DNA of 14,328 nt from SCGC-AAA076-P13 sp964613455 (GCA_964613455.1 CAZTGS010000022.1:1-14328); one strand, 5' to 3'; numbered from the stretch's first letter, positions 1 through 7,168 are shown. Numbers and translations: made by a program. Notes: a model not told the origin generated them from the sequence alone.

Positions 1-4
1 AGAA

Positions 5-880
5 TTATACCAATTTTTTATAGAATTCGCTTAAAAGTGGCATATATCTATCTTTTAAAGCTTTATTTCTAAAGGCTGCAAAGGCTGGATTCAAAATAGT
101 TTCTTCTTTTGTATACTTCAAATCTTCTCCTGATCTCATTTGACATACCTTCCCACCATTATTTAATAAATAGGCATGGCCTGCTGCTATATCCCACTCT
201 GAAGTAGGCCCAAATCTTGGATATATGTCTGCTTTATTGTCTGCTAAAGCGCATAACTTAAGAGAGCTACCTCTTTCAACGACATCAAAGGAAATGTCTT
301 GAGCAAAAATATGTTCTAAAAATTTTTTATCAGTTTCTGTTTGGTGACTTTTACTCATAACAATTCTTAAATGCCCATCTTTTTTTGATAAGCCACCCAT
401 CTTTAAAGAAAGCTTTTCTTGCAGGCCGCGTAGCATTGAACTTAGATTTATGCCTGGACCAGGCTCTTGAAAAAACGAACCTGACCAGACTTCACCTGTT
501 GCAGGTGCTCCTACTATTCCAAAAACTGGAGCAGCATTTTCAATCAAAGCAATATTCACAGTAAAATCTTTAGATTTATTTATAAACTCTTTAGTGCCAT
601 CAAGAGGATCAACTAGCCAATATGGCCCCTCGGGCTTCTGTTCATTTTTGTTATAAGTTTCTTCAGAGACTATTGGTATTTGAGGAGTGATTTCTTTGAG
701 AGACTTAATAATAATATCATTAGCTTTATTATCAGCCTCGGTGACTGGTGAGCCATCTGTTTTTATTTCTTGTTCATACGTATCTTTTTCATATACTTCC
801 ATAATTGCATTAGATGCATCTCTGACAGTTTCTTCTAATGAGTTTAAAATACTATTTAAAAATTTATGGTTTATATGCAT
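5..880 (-). CDS. cysQ: 3'(2'),5'-bisphosphate nucleotidase CysQ
   Basis: This is a cytoplasmic Mg-dependent phosphatase that hydrolyses 3'-phosphoadenosine 5'-phosphate (PAP) to AMP, removing a by-product of sulfate assimilation. It belongs to the inositol monophosphatase superfamily, and the metal-site motifs are visible: DGSPVTEAD (residues 42-50), EE at 73-74, DPLDGTKEF (91-99) and WDIAAGHA (229-236). The stretch SLKLC...YPRFGPTSEWD closely follows E. coli CysQ, which separates it from SuhB-type inositol phosphatases. At 291 aa it is longer than E. coli CysQ (about 246 aa), because of extra residues around 133-168 and a C-terminal tail of about 20 residues. The ATG at 880 is the only usable start, since no ATG, GTG or TTG follows until Met27. 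No Shine-Dalgarno sequence precedes it. The start overlaps that of the divergent yrfG gene. CysQ and YrfG genes are neighbours, often with nudE between them, in many gammaproteobacteria; nudE is absent here. Confidence 0.93.
   Translation of the reverse strand: MHINHKFLNSILNSLEETVRDASNAIMEVYEKDTYEQEIKTDGSPVTEADNKANDIIIKSLKEITPQIPIVSEETYNKNEQKPEGPYWLVDPLDGTKEFINKSKDFTVNIALIENAAPVFGIVGAPATGEVWSGSFFQEPGPGINLSSMLRGLQEKLSLKMGGLSKKDGHLRIVMSKSHQTETDKKFLEHIFAQDISFDVVERGSSLKLCALADNKADIYPRFGPTSEWDIAAGHAYLLNNGGKVCQMRSGEDLKYTKEETILNPAFAAFRNKALKDRYMPLLSEFYKKLV
875..880. other. Shared palindromic start hexamer ATGCAT
   Basis: The hexamer ATGCAT reads the same on both strands and supplies the Met-His first two codons of cysQ (minus strand) and of yrfG (plus strand, when started at 875). 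The two coding regions therefore meet head to head with a 6-nt overlap and no intergenic DNA. Promoters and leaders of each gene must lie inside the coding sequence of the other. The cysQ start is forced by the lack of alternatives, and the yrfG start rests on its match to the E. coli N-terminus. Confidence 0.75.
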
Positions 881-1540
881 TCAAATATATTAACAGATGT
901 TACAGATATCCTTCTTGATATTGATGGGGTTTTGTTGGATTTAAGTTTTGATAAAAAATTCTGGGAAGAACTAGTCCCTCAAGAAGTATCATCAATTAAA
1001 AATATACCTATAGATGAGGCTATGCGCGATGTTCTAGGAGCGTCTAAGGCTCTTTACGGAACTCTTCCTTGGTATGAGCTTTCTTATTGGGAACAAAAAT
1101 ATGGGGTCAATCTTATTGATGTGGCAAGAGAAAATAGTATGTATGCAAAGTTTTTACCTGGGGCTGAAGCAACTTTAAAAAAGATATCAGCTTCAAATAA
1201 GAGGATTATTTTTTTAACAAACTGTGATTCAAGGCTCCTCAAAGTAAAGGCGAACCAAGTACCTTTTATGCAATATGCTGATGAATGGCTTTCGGCTGTT
1301 GATATTGGAGTAGTTAAAGAAGAACAAGGTTTTTGGAAAAGTGCATTTAACAAATTTAATATTATTCCAGAGAATTCTATTTTTGTTGACGATAACATTG
1401 CTGTTGTTAATGCTGCATTAAAAGCTGGAATAAAGAAGTCCATTAATGTCACGATGCCAAGCGGAGACCTTTCTGTGCAAAATCAATCTGAAGCGAAACT
1501 GTCTTTTAAAAATATAGAAGAATTATTTAGAGCAATATGA
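875..1540 (+). CDS. yrfG: HAD-family GMP/IMP 5'-nucleotidase, YrfG type
   Basis: This is a cytoplasmic HAD-superfamily phosphatase resembling E. coli YrfG, which dephosphorylates GMP and IMP. HAD motifs, numbered from the chosen start, are: motif I DIDGV with nucleophile Asp15 and acid/base Asp17, motif II FLTN (Thr115), motif III Lys148 in VVKEEQ, and motif IV FVDDN (Asp172/Asp173). Family-specific matches include FW near residue 29 and LPWYELSYW. An in-frame ATG also exists at 866, but the ATG at 875 is preferred. It gives an N-terminus (MHSNI) and a distance to motif I (14 residues) almost identical to E. coli YrfG (MHINI, 15 residues), and a length of 221 aa against about 222 aa. No Shine-Dalgarno sequence is seen. 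The last 18 nt overlap the 3' end of the convergent alkaline phosphatase gene. Substrate preference is inferred from family resemblance. Confidence 0.85.
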   Translation: MHSNILTDVTDILLDIDGVLLDLSFDKKFWEELVPQEVSSIKNIPIDEAMRDVLGASKALYGTLPWYELSYWEQKYGVNLIDVARENSMYAKFLPGAEATLKKISASNKRIIFLTNCDSRLLKVKANQVPFMQYADEWLSAVDIGVVKEEQGFWKSAFNKFNIIPENSIFVDDNIAVVNAALKAGIKKSINVTMPSGDLSVQNQSEAKLSFKNIEELFRAI

Positions 1541-2659
1541 AGATTTAATCTCAGAGTAATTTATTACTTCAAGAATCTTATGATGTATATCTGTGTTGTC
1601 CATCGTACCAGTAAACAAATGAGCTCCAGGACCATAGGCATATACCCCAACTGGAATTCCTGTATGCCTTCCAGTGCCCCACTTAACTTTAACTTTATTG
1701 TCTTCTGCACTCATTATCTGAAGCCCTCCTGTCTCATGATCTGCTGTAACGATTAAAAGTGTTTCTTTATCCTTTGATACAAAATTCATCATAGCTCTGA
1801 TGGTGTCATCAAAATCTCTATATTCATTTATCATTTCAACTGCATCATTATCGTGTGCAGCCCAATCAATTTGGCTGCCCTCGCTCATTAAGAAAAATCC
1901 TGAGCAATCTTGAGTATTACTTGATAAGAAATTTAAGGCTGATTCTGTCATCTCATTTTGAGTTGGCTTTTCTGGAGATCTTACAATTCCCCCTTCTTCA
2001 AAAAGGCCAATTACTCTTTTTGAGTCTTTTAAGTTTTCATCAAATAAAGATTCCTTATCGGATATAAAGGTAGTTTTTTTCTCAAGATCAGCTAAATTAA
2101 AAAACTTTAGCCCTCCGCCTAGGGCAATACTAATAGAGGACTCAATCAATTGATTGGCTATAAATTTTTCTTCGTATCTTGGTTCCACGTGAGCATAAAA
2201 GGCTGCAGGCGTAGCATGTGTTATTGATGATGTAGCCACTAAGCCAGATAAAAAACCTTTTGAATAAAGCAGTTCAGGAATAGTTGGAACTGTTTCTTTT
2301 TGAGGTGTGATAGATAAATATTTATTCTTTGTCTTAATGCCTGCTGCCCATGCTGTAGCAGAAGAGGCGGAATCTGTAACAAGGTTGTCGCTAGAGTGCG
2401 TCAAAGAAAAACCAGTAAATGGCATCTGATCAATGGCCAATTTATGGCTTGCTCCACCAATGGCTAATCTAGATAAAGTGATTTGACTAAGACCAGTTCC
2501 ATCTCCAATAAGCAAAATAATATTTTTAGGACTCTGATCCTTGTTAAATTTTTCTATCGATATTAGTTTTGTTTCAGCTTGTGCTAGAGGGACATATTCA
2601 AAAACAGGCTCACTGCAACTGTATAAAAAGAATAAGGAAGCAAAGAGTGCTTTTTTCAC
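1523..2659 (-). CDS. Alkaline phosphatase, PhoA family, probable lipoprotein
   Basis: This is an exported metal-dependent phosphomonoesterase. It carries the active-site elements of the PhoA family: IGDGTG (metal ligand Asp53), TDSASSATAW (nucleophile Ser97), ITHATPAAF (His148, Thr150), EGSQIDWAAH (Glu260, Asp265, Trp266, His269), TADHETGG (Asp307, His308) and HTG (His332). His148 and Trp266 occupy the positions of Asp153 and Lys328 of E. coli PhoA. That is the pair found in Vibrio and Bacillus-type enzymes rather than in E. coli. The N-terminus is a short hydrophobic segment ending in LYSC, a lipobox-like site with Cys15, so membrane anchoring is likely, though Tyr at -2 is unusual. The start codon is GTG, preceded by TAAGG at a 7-nt spacing; the overlapping ATG is followed directly by a stop. 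It lies 1 nt downstream of the acid phosphatase gene, so they are surely co-transcribed. At 378 aa it is a compact member of the family. Confidence 0.93.
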   Translation of the reverse strand: MKKALFASLFFLYSCSEPVFEYVPLAQAETKLISIEKFNKDQSPKNIILLIGDGTGLSQITLSRLAIGGASHKLAIDQMPFTGFSLTHSSDNLVTDSASSATAWAAGIKTKNKYLSITPQKETVPTIPELLYSKGFLSGLVATSSITHATPAAFYAHVEPRYEEKFIANQLIESSISIALGGGLKFFNLADLEKKTTFISDKESLFDENLKDSKRVIGLFEEGGIVRSPEKPTQNEMTESALNFLSSNTQDCSGFFLMSEGSQIDWAAHDNDAVEMINEYRDFDDTIRAMMNFVSKDKETLLIVTADHETGGLQIMSAEDNKVKVKWGTGRHTGIPVGVYAYGPGAHLFTGTMDNTDIHHKILEVINYSEIKSSYCSK

Positions 2660-2660
2660 A

Positions 2661-3509
2661 TTATGGCCTTAGAGCGTCTTTTCTCATTTGAATTTGCTCT
2701 TCTTTTGAATCGGGATATTGATTGTTATATATTGAGCTTTCCCATCTTCCATACATGGGATTGGTGAGCATGAACCATTTAGTTCCCCACATATCAGAAT
2801 ATTTTTCTGCGAGCTTCCTTCTTGAATCAGTGTCGGTAGTTGATTCTTCTAAAGATATGAAATCGCCTAGTTGATCACCCGCTAACAAAATAATTCTAAA
2901 ATTTTCAGCAACTAAAGCTCTTCTAGAAACTTTACTAGACCCCCATTCATTTTCACCCCTCATTAATAAGACATCTCTGTCATCGTCAAAGGGTAATCCT
3001 AGTTTTTTAAGATTATTTCTAGTTGCCTCTTCTAGCTCAACAACTCTATTAGTTACATAAAATATTTTGACTCCTTTGTCATGAGCATAATTTAAAAACT
3101 TAGATACTCCTGGTACCAAAGTGGCAGACTCTTCAAGCCCCCACTCAATCCAACCGCTTGGATAAGATGTACCAGTAAGTATGGCTCTTGCCTGAAAAGC
3201 AATATTATCAAGTACAGTTTCATCAACATCTATAATTATTGCGGGCTTCTTTTCTGAAAAACTACCTTTCTGCTCTAGTGCCGCTGTCCATGAACTATCA
3301 GCAAGTGCTGTATCAACTGCTTCGGTAGCATTAACAAATGTTTGAATGCTATTGGCTGCATACTCTGTTGAAAGTTGAGCATATAAAACTGACAGCATTG
3401 ATTGCTCTTGAAGAGATTTATCTATTGATGAATCATCTGAAAGCACATTCATAGGTAAGAAGATGCTAAAACAAATTAAAGATAAATATATACGATTTCG
3501 TGATTTCAT
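2661..3509 (-). CDS. Acid phosphatase / 5'-nucleotidase, HAD class B-like, e(P4) family
   Basis: This is a secreted HAD phosphatase of the Acid_phosphat_B / lipoprotein e(P4) group, whose members dephosphorylate 5'-nucleotides and nicotinamide nucleotides in the periplasm or on the cell surface. HAD signatures are clear: IIIDVDETVLDN (nucleophile Asp94, Asp96), YVTNR (Thr153), Lys193 in SSKVSRR, and GDQLGDF (Asp212, Asp216). The family-typical LYAQ and tryptophan-rich region (SSWTAAL, YPSGWIEW) are also present. The N-terminus has basic residues followed by a hydrophobic stretch (8-19) and a likely signal peptidase I site near residue 24. No lipobox is seen, so unlike Haemophilus e(P4) it is probably soluble in the periplasm. 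It is the first gene of a two-gene operon with the alkaline phosphatase. No ribosome binding site precedes the ATG, and no convincing Pho box was seen upstream. Confidence 0.9.
   Translation of the reverse strand: MKSRNRIYLSLICFSIFLPMNVLSDDSSIDKSLQEQSMLSVLYAQLSTEYAANSIQTFVNATEAVDTALADSSWTAALEQKGSFSEKKPAIIIDVDETVLDNIAFQARAILTGTSYPSGWIEWGLEESATLVPGVSKFLNYAHDKGVKIFYVTNRVVELEEATRNNLKKLGLPFDDDRDVLLMRGENEWGSSKVSRRALVAENFRIILLAGDQLGDFISLEESTTDTDSRRKLAEKYSDMWGTKWFMLTNPMYGRWESSIYNNQYPDSKEEQIQMRKDALRP
2667..2671 (-). promoter_or_regulatory. Ribosome binding site for the GTG-started alkaline phosphatase gene
   Basis: TAAGG on the minus strand lies 7 nt upstream of the GTG at 2659-2657 and inside the last codons of the acid phosphatase gene. 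It decides the start: the ATG two bases earlier (2661-2659) reads ATG TGA and cannot be used. This is one of few clear Shine-Dalgarno sequences in the window. Confidence 0.6.
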
Positions 3510-3551
3510 AGATTAGCTATTATAATGCCAATAAATTGTTAAGAGTTATAT
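3510..3551. promoter_or_regulatory. 42-nt divergent intergenic region with a palindromic -10-like element
   Basis: This gap separates the phosphatase operon (minus) from the small gene and dienoyl-CoA isomerase gene (plus). It contains ATTATAAT at 3519-3526, a palindrome that presents a perfect TATAAT on each strand (3521-3526 plus, 3524-3519 minus). On the plus side, transcription would begin about 20 nt before the small gene. On the minus side, it would begin only a few nt before the ATG at 3509, giving a nearly leaderless message. No good -35 hexamer is visible for either direction. AAGAG at 3541-3545 is a modest ribosome binding site for the small gene. Confidence 0.4.
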
Positions 3552-3713
3552 ATGAATAAAGAATTATTAGAAAATCTTGAAAAGCTAAAAAAAATGTTTG
3601 TTCTTTTGAGTGAAGATAGGAAAGTGGTTCTCTCTCATCACAAAACTTTTGAGCATGTGGAAAAGATGAGGGCAATATTGGATAAATCTATAGGGATGGT
3701 TGAAGATGAGTAA
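3552..3713 (+). CDS. Small hypothetical protein (53 aa) coupled to the isomerase gene
   Basis: This is a short open frame, too short for many gene finders, starting MNKELLENLEKLKKM and ending GMVEDE. The product is highly charged, rich in Lys and Glu, has no signal peptide or membrane segment, and is probably mostly helical. I do not recognise a family. Reasons to believe it: an ATG with AAGAG at 6-nt spacing, a TATAAT-like box about 25 nt upstream, and codon choice like its neighbours. In addition, its stop overlaps the isomerase start by 8 nt, so without it the isomerase would have an unusually long leader. A function beyond a translational coupling peptide cannot be stated. It could still be a non-coding leader. 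Confidence 0.55.
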   Translation: MNKELLENLEKLKKMFVLLSEDRKVVLSHHKTFEHVEKMRAILDKSIGMVEDE

Positions 3714-4566
3714 ATATGAATGTTTTGAATTAGAGATAGATGATGGCATAGCTCATCTTTCAATGAATAAGCCTGATACTTTCAATTCTATGACAAGAAT
3801 CTTTTGGAAAGAGCTCCCAGATATTATTAAAGACATAGATAAAAATTCTAAAGCTAGAGTTATAGTTCTTTCAGGACAAGGAAAACATTTTAGTGCTGGA
3901 ATGGATTTAGCAAACTTTGCACCTTCAGAAAAAACTTCAGAAAAAAAAGATCCAGCTAGATTGAGAGAAGCTTTTTATCATGAAGTATTAGAACTTCAGG
4001 ATGCGTTTACTGCTTTGGAAGAATGTAGAATGCCAACAATTGCAGCTATTCAGGGTGCTTGTGTTGGAGGCGCTATTGATATGGTTGCTGCGTGCGACAT
4101 GAGATATTGCACAGAAGATGCTTTCTTTAAAATAGCTGAAGTTGATATTGGTATAGCCGCTGATGTTGGAACGCTTCAAAGATTACCAACTCTCATTCCT
4201 ATTGGTGTTGTTAGAGAGCTTGCTTATACGGGAAGAAAATTTAATTCTGCTGAAGCAAAAACTCTTGGACTTGTAAATGAGGTTTATGATTCTGAAGAAA
4301 ATTTACATGCTGAAGTTAATAAAATAGCTAAAACAATTGCTAGCAAGTCTCCCCTGGTCACTAGAGTTATTAAGAAACAGATTAATTATGCAAGAGATCA
4401 TTCGGTAAAAGACTCCTTGGATTATCATGCCGCATGGAATTCTAGTCTTATTAGTGGAAGCGATATGAAAGAGGCAATGACTTCTTATATGAATAAATCT
4501 GAAGGTAATTTTGAAGATCTTGAACCCAAACATTCATTCTGGGAAAAGGATAAGGGCTTAATCTAG
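3706..4566 (+). CDS. Delta3,5-delta2,4-dienoyl-CoA isomerase (enoyl-CoA hydratase/isomerase family)
   Basis: This is a crotonase-fold enzyme of beta-oxidation that shifts conjugated or skipped double bonds of unsaturated fatty acyl-CoA. Oxyanion-hole segments are GKHFSAGMDL (59-68) and GACVGGAID (117-125). Acidic residues Asp125, Glu145 (AEVDIG) and Asp153 (AADVGTLQRLP) have exactly the 20- and 8-residue spacings of the catalytic Asp176, Glu196 and Asp204 of rat ECH1. The C-terminal RDHS...SLDY...WN also matches that enzyme, so it is more specific than a generic enoyl-CoA hydratase. It is 286 aa long. The ATG at 3706 is chosen over an in-frame TTG at 3700; AGGG at 3692-3695 may serve as ribosome binding site, and translation is probably coupled to the small upstream gene. 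The 3' end overlaps yaaA by 4 nt. No other beta-oxidation gene lies nearby. Confidence 0.88.
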   Translation: MSKYECFELEIDDGIAHLSMNKPDTFNSMTRIFWKELPDIIKDIDKNSKARVIVLSGQGKHFSAGMDLANFAPSEKTSEKKDPARLREAFYHEVLELQDAFTALEECRMPTIAAIQGACVGGAIDMVAACDMRYCTEDAFFKIAEVDIGIAADVGTLQRLPTLIPIGVVRELAYTGRKFNSAEAKTLGLVNEVYDSEENLHAEVNKIAKTIASKSPLVTRVIKKQINYARDHSVKDSLDYHAAWNSSLISGSDMKEAMTSYMNKSEGNFEDLEPKHSFWEKDKGLI

Positions 4567-5330
4567 TCTCTTAAAAATACTGGCTCGGTTGCACTTGATT
4601 CTGATTTAGAGAAATAATAACCGTCGAGATTAAACTTTGATAACTTTTCAAAATCTTTAATCTTATTTTCAATAATCCATTTTGCCATCAAGCCTCTTGC
4701 TCTTTTGGCATAAAAACTAATTATTTTATGTTTGCCATTTTTAAAATCTTTGAAAACTGGAGAGACTACATTGATGTATTCTGGCATTTTTCCTAATACT
4801 GAAAAATATTCTTTTGAAGCCAAGTTTATTAATAAGTCTGATTTCTGGGATGCTAAATCATCAATAACATTTTTTTGAATAGACGCTCCCCAAAATTCAT
4901 ATAAATTTTTACCCTTTTCTGTTTCAAGTTTTGTTCCCATCTCAAGTCTGTATGGCTTGATAATATCCATAGGCCTTAATATTCCATATAATCCAGATAA
5001 GATTCTTAAATGCTTTTGAGCAAATTTTCTTTGGTTGGCGTTAAAGTCTTCAGCAGCAAGGCCTTGATATACATCGCCTTTAAAAACTAACATAGACGGC
5101 TTTGCTTCAGCAGAAACTGTTTTTGATGCTTTCCATGATTGGTAACGATCAAAATTCAGAGTTGCCAATTTATCACTAAGGCCCATAAGGCTAGCAATAT
5201 CCTTAGGCTCTTTCTCTTTAAGATTCTTAATAAGCTTTGAAGATTGGTTTAAAAACTGCGGTGCAGTATGATTGGATTTTGGATCAACAGAGTAATCTAA
5301 AGTTTTTGCAGGTGAAAGTACTATTAACAT
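4563..5330 (-). CDS. yaaA: Peroxide stress protein YaaA (DUF328/UPF0246)
   Basis: This is a cytoplasmic protein that in E. coli limits free iron and DNA damage during hydrogen peroxide stress and belongs to a DNA-binding fold family. Recognition rests on the N-terminus MLIVLSPAKTLDY, the central LSGLYGILRPMD...PYRLEMGTKL block, NLYEFW, INLASKEYF, and the C-terminal ISFYAKRARGLMAKWI with the closing FLRD. It is 255 aa long against about 258 aa in E. coli, so it is complete. It stands alone on the minus strand. Its 3' end overlaps the isomerase gene by 4 nt, and its 5' end is divergent from dctQ with a 36-nt gap. No Shine-Dalgarno sequence precedes the ATG, and no OxyR-type site was recognised in the short gap. 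Confidence 0.93.
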   Translation of the reverse strand: MLIVLSPAKTLDYSVDPKSNHTAPQFLNQSSKLIKNLKEKEPKDIASLMGLSDKLATLNFDRYQSWKASKTVSAEAKPSMLVFKGDVYQGLAAEDFNANQRKFAQKHLRILSGLYGILRPMDIIKPYRLEMGTKLETEKGKNLYEFWGASIQKNVIDDLASQKSDLLINLASKEYFSVLGKMPEYINVVSPVFKDFKNGKHKIISFYAKRARGLMAKWIIENKIKDFEKLSKFNLDGYYFSKSESSATEPVFLRD

Positions 5331-5366
5331 GTTAAATATTCTAACTAAATAAAGAAGATACTTCTA

Positions 5367-5840
5367 ATGAAAACAATAGAAAAGTGTATTAATTTTATAG
5401 GTAAAAAAACGTCTTATCTTATTCCGGTTATGACTTTACTAATGATAATAGTTATTACGAGCAGATATTTCTTTGGTATTGGTAGGACAGATCTTCAGGA
5501 ATTAGTTATGTACTTTCATGCATTAATTTTTCTAGGCTGTGCTGGATATGTATTTAATAAAGATGAGCATGTTCGAGTAGATATTTTTTACAGAAATGCT
5601 TCTGATAAATATAAAAACTTGGTGAACCTGGTTTGTGGTGTAATTTTTTTACTGCCTGTAGCTTTTATGATCGGGTTTTATTCTATAGAGCTTATAAGTA
5701 TGGCCTGGAAGATACGAGAGATCTCTACTGAAGCCGGAGGACTTGGGTATGTATATATACAAAAAACATTCATAGTTTTATTCCCGCTTACTTTGCTCGC
5801 AGCTTTAGTAAATCAAATAATAAAAATAGTATGGAAATAA
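5367..5840 (+). CDS. dctQ: TRAP transporter small permease subunit (DctQ)
   Basis: This is the small membrane subunit of a tripartite ATP-independent periplasmic (TRAP) transporter, which pairs with DctM in the inner membrane and uses an ion gradient for uptake. Four hydrophobic segments are visible near residues 17-36, 45-63, 84-108 and 131-152. Family motifs include SRYFFGIGRTDLQELVMY and DEHVRVDIFYR, the latter typical of the keto-acid/lactate/mannitol-type group. It is 157 aa long. The ATG at 5367 is preceded by AAAGAAG (5351-5357), a reasonable ribosome binding site. It overlaps dctM by 10 nt. No solute receptor gene lies in this operon; a dctP gene is present about 3 kb downstream on the other strand. 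Confidence 0.9.
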   Translation: MKTIEKCINFIGKKTSYLIPVMTLLMIIVITSRYFFGIGRTDLQELVMYFHALIFLGCAGYVFNKDEHVRVDIFYRNASDKYKNLVNLVCGVIFLLPVAFMIGFYSIELISMAWKIREISTEAGGLGYVYIQKTFIVLFPLTLLAALVNQIIKIVWK

Positions 5841-7168
5841 TTCCTTTAATATTATTACTCTTAGTCTGTGCTGCATTGCTTATTGGCTATCCAGTTGCAT
5901 TCACACTTTCTGGTATATCTATTCTTTTCGCTTTGCTCTGCATACCATCAGGCATCTTTGATCCGACTATTTTTAAAAGCATTCCTCTAAGAATTTTTGG
6001 AATCATGAATAACGTTACTCTACTTGCAGTGCCACTTTTTATTTTTATGGGTACTATCTTAGAAAAGTCTGGCATAGCATCAAAAATGTTAAAGAACATG
6101 GCGCTAGCTTTTAAAAATATTCGAGGTGGCTTAAGTATTTCCATAATTGTCGTAGGAGCATTGCTTGCTGCTAGCACCGGGATAGTTGGGGCAACAGTTG
6201 TGACTATGGGATTAATGTCTCTTCCAATTCTTATTCAACAGGGTTATAAAAAAGATTTCTCAGCAGGCCTAGTTGCATCAACAGGAACTCTAGGACAAAT
6301 CATTCCTCCATCAATTGCATTGGTTCTTTTAGGTGATGTTATGTCCAATGCCTATCAAAGAGCTCAAAATGATATGGGAATCTTCTCACAAAAAACAGTC
6401 ACAGTTGGTGACTTATTTGTTGGGGCTATTGTTCCAGGAATAATGATCTGCCTTGGGTATTTAATTTATACGATTTATCAAAACTCTAAAAATAAAGATA
6501 TTGTATTTTCTCCAAACGAGGAATCTTCTTCAAATTCAGAAATTTTAAAAACGCTTGCCCTACCTCTTATTCTTATTGTTTTAGTTTTAGGCTCAATCAT
6601 TGCAGGTATTGCTACTCCAACAGAAGCATCGGCGATCGGAGCTATGGGAGCTCTCATTATTACTTTTGTTAATGGGAAGTTTAGTATCGACTTCATAAAA
6701 GAAGCCAGTGAAAAGACAGCCATAGTTTCTACTATGATTTTTACAATATTAATTGGAGCTTCTATTTTTTCTCTTATCTTTAGAGGTGTTGGTGGAGATG
6801 AGCTGATAGATTTAATCTTCGGATCACTTCCTGGGGGTCCTTATATGGCTCTTATATTTGTATTACTTTTGGTATTCTTGCTTGGTTTCATCTTAGATTT
6901 TATAGAAATCTGTTATGTGATAGTTCCTTTGGTTGCCCCGCCATTATTGATGATGGGCTTTGATCCAGTATGGCTGGCAATTCTCTTAGCAATTAACCTA
7001 CAAACATCTTTTCTAACACCTCCGTTTGGATTCTCTCTTTTTTACTTAAGAGGAGTTGCTGACGAGAGCATCAAAACTTCTGAAATATATCTTGGAGTAA
7101 TGCCTTTTATATTTATTCAATTATTTATCCTTACGCTTGTATTGGTGTTTCCGTTTATTGTTCTATGA
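5831..7168 (+). CDS. dctM: TRAP transporter large permease subunit (DctM)
   Basis: This is the large inner-membrane subunit of the TRAP transporter, which carries the translocation path. The 445-aa product is hydrophobic throughout, with about 12 membrane segments. Conserved blocks include LLAVPLFIFMGTILEKSGIA, a glycine/alanine-rich STGIVGATVVTMG, GTLGQIIPPSIALVLLGD, and the C-terminal LQTSFLTPPFGFSLFYLRG. A soluble insertion near residues 165-195 is typical of the subgroup paired with TakP-like receptors. The ATG lies within the last 10 nt of dctQ, so translation is coupled. The stop codon overlaps the start of the following lipoprotein gene (ATGA). No separate ribosome binding site is seen. 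Confidence 0.95.
   Translation: MEIIPLILLLLVCAALLIGYPVAFTLSGISILFALLCIPSGIFDPTIFKSIPLRIFGIMNNVTLLAVPLFIFMGTILEKSGIASKMLKNMALAFKNIRGGLSISIIVVGALLAASTGIVGATVVTMGLMSLPILIQQGYKKDFSAGLVASTGTLGQIIPPSIALVLLGDVMSNAYQRAQNDMGIFSQKTVTVGDLFVGAIVPGIMICLGYLIYTIYQNSKNKDIVFSPNEESSSNSEILKTLALPLILIVLVLGSIIAGIATPTEASAIGAMGALIITFVNGKFSIDFIKEASEKTAIVSTMIFTILIGASIFSLIFRGVGGDELIDLIFGSLPGGPYMALIFVLLLVFLLGFILDFIEICYVIVPLVAPPLLMMGFDPVWLAILLAINLQTSFLTPPFGFSLFYLRGVADESIKTSEIYLGVMPFIFIQLFILTLVLVFPFIVL

Noticed and set aside
866..874. Upstream in-frame ATG for yrfG
   Set aside because: It adds three residues not found in E. coli YrfG, whose N-terminus matches the ATG at 875.
687..893. Plus-strand open frame of 68 codons antisense to cysQ
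   Set aside because: It lies wholly within the strongly supported cysQ gene and yrfG start, with no recognisable product; it is a shadow frame.
3510..3551. Possible Pho box upstream of the phosphatase operon
   Set aside because: No pair of CTGTCAT-like heptamers at 11-nt spacing is present on either strand.
3700..3705. TTG start two codons before the isomerase ATG
   Set aside because: ATG at 3706 gives a normal N-terminus and better spacing to AGGG; the TTG adds nothing conserved.
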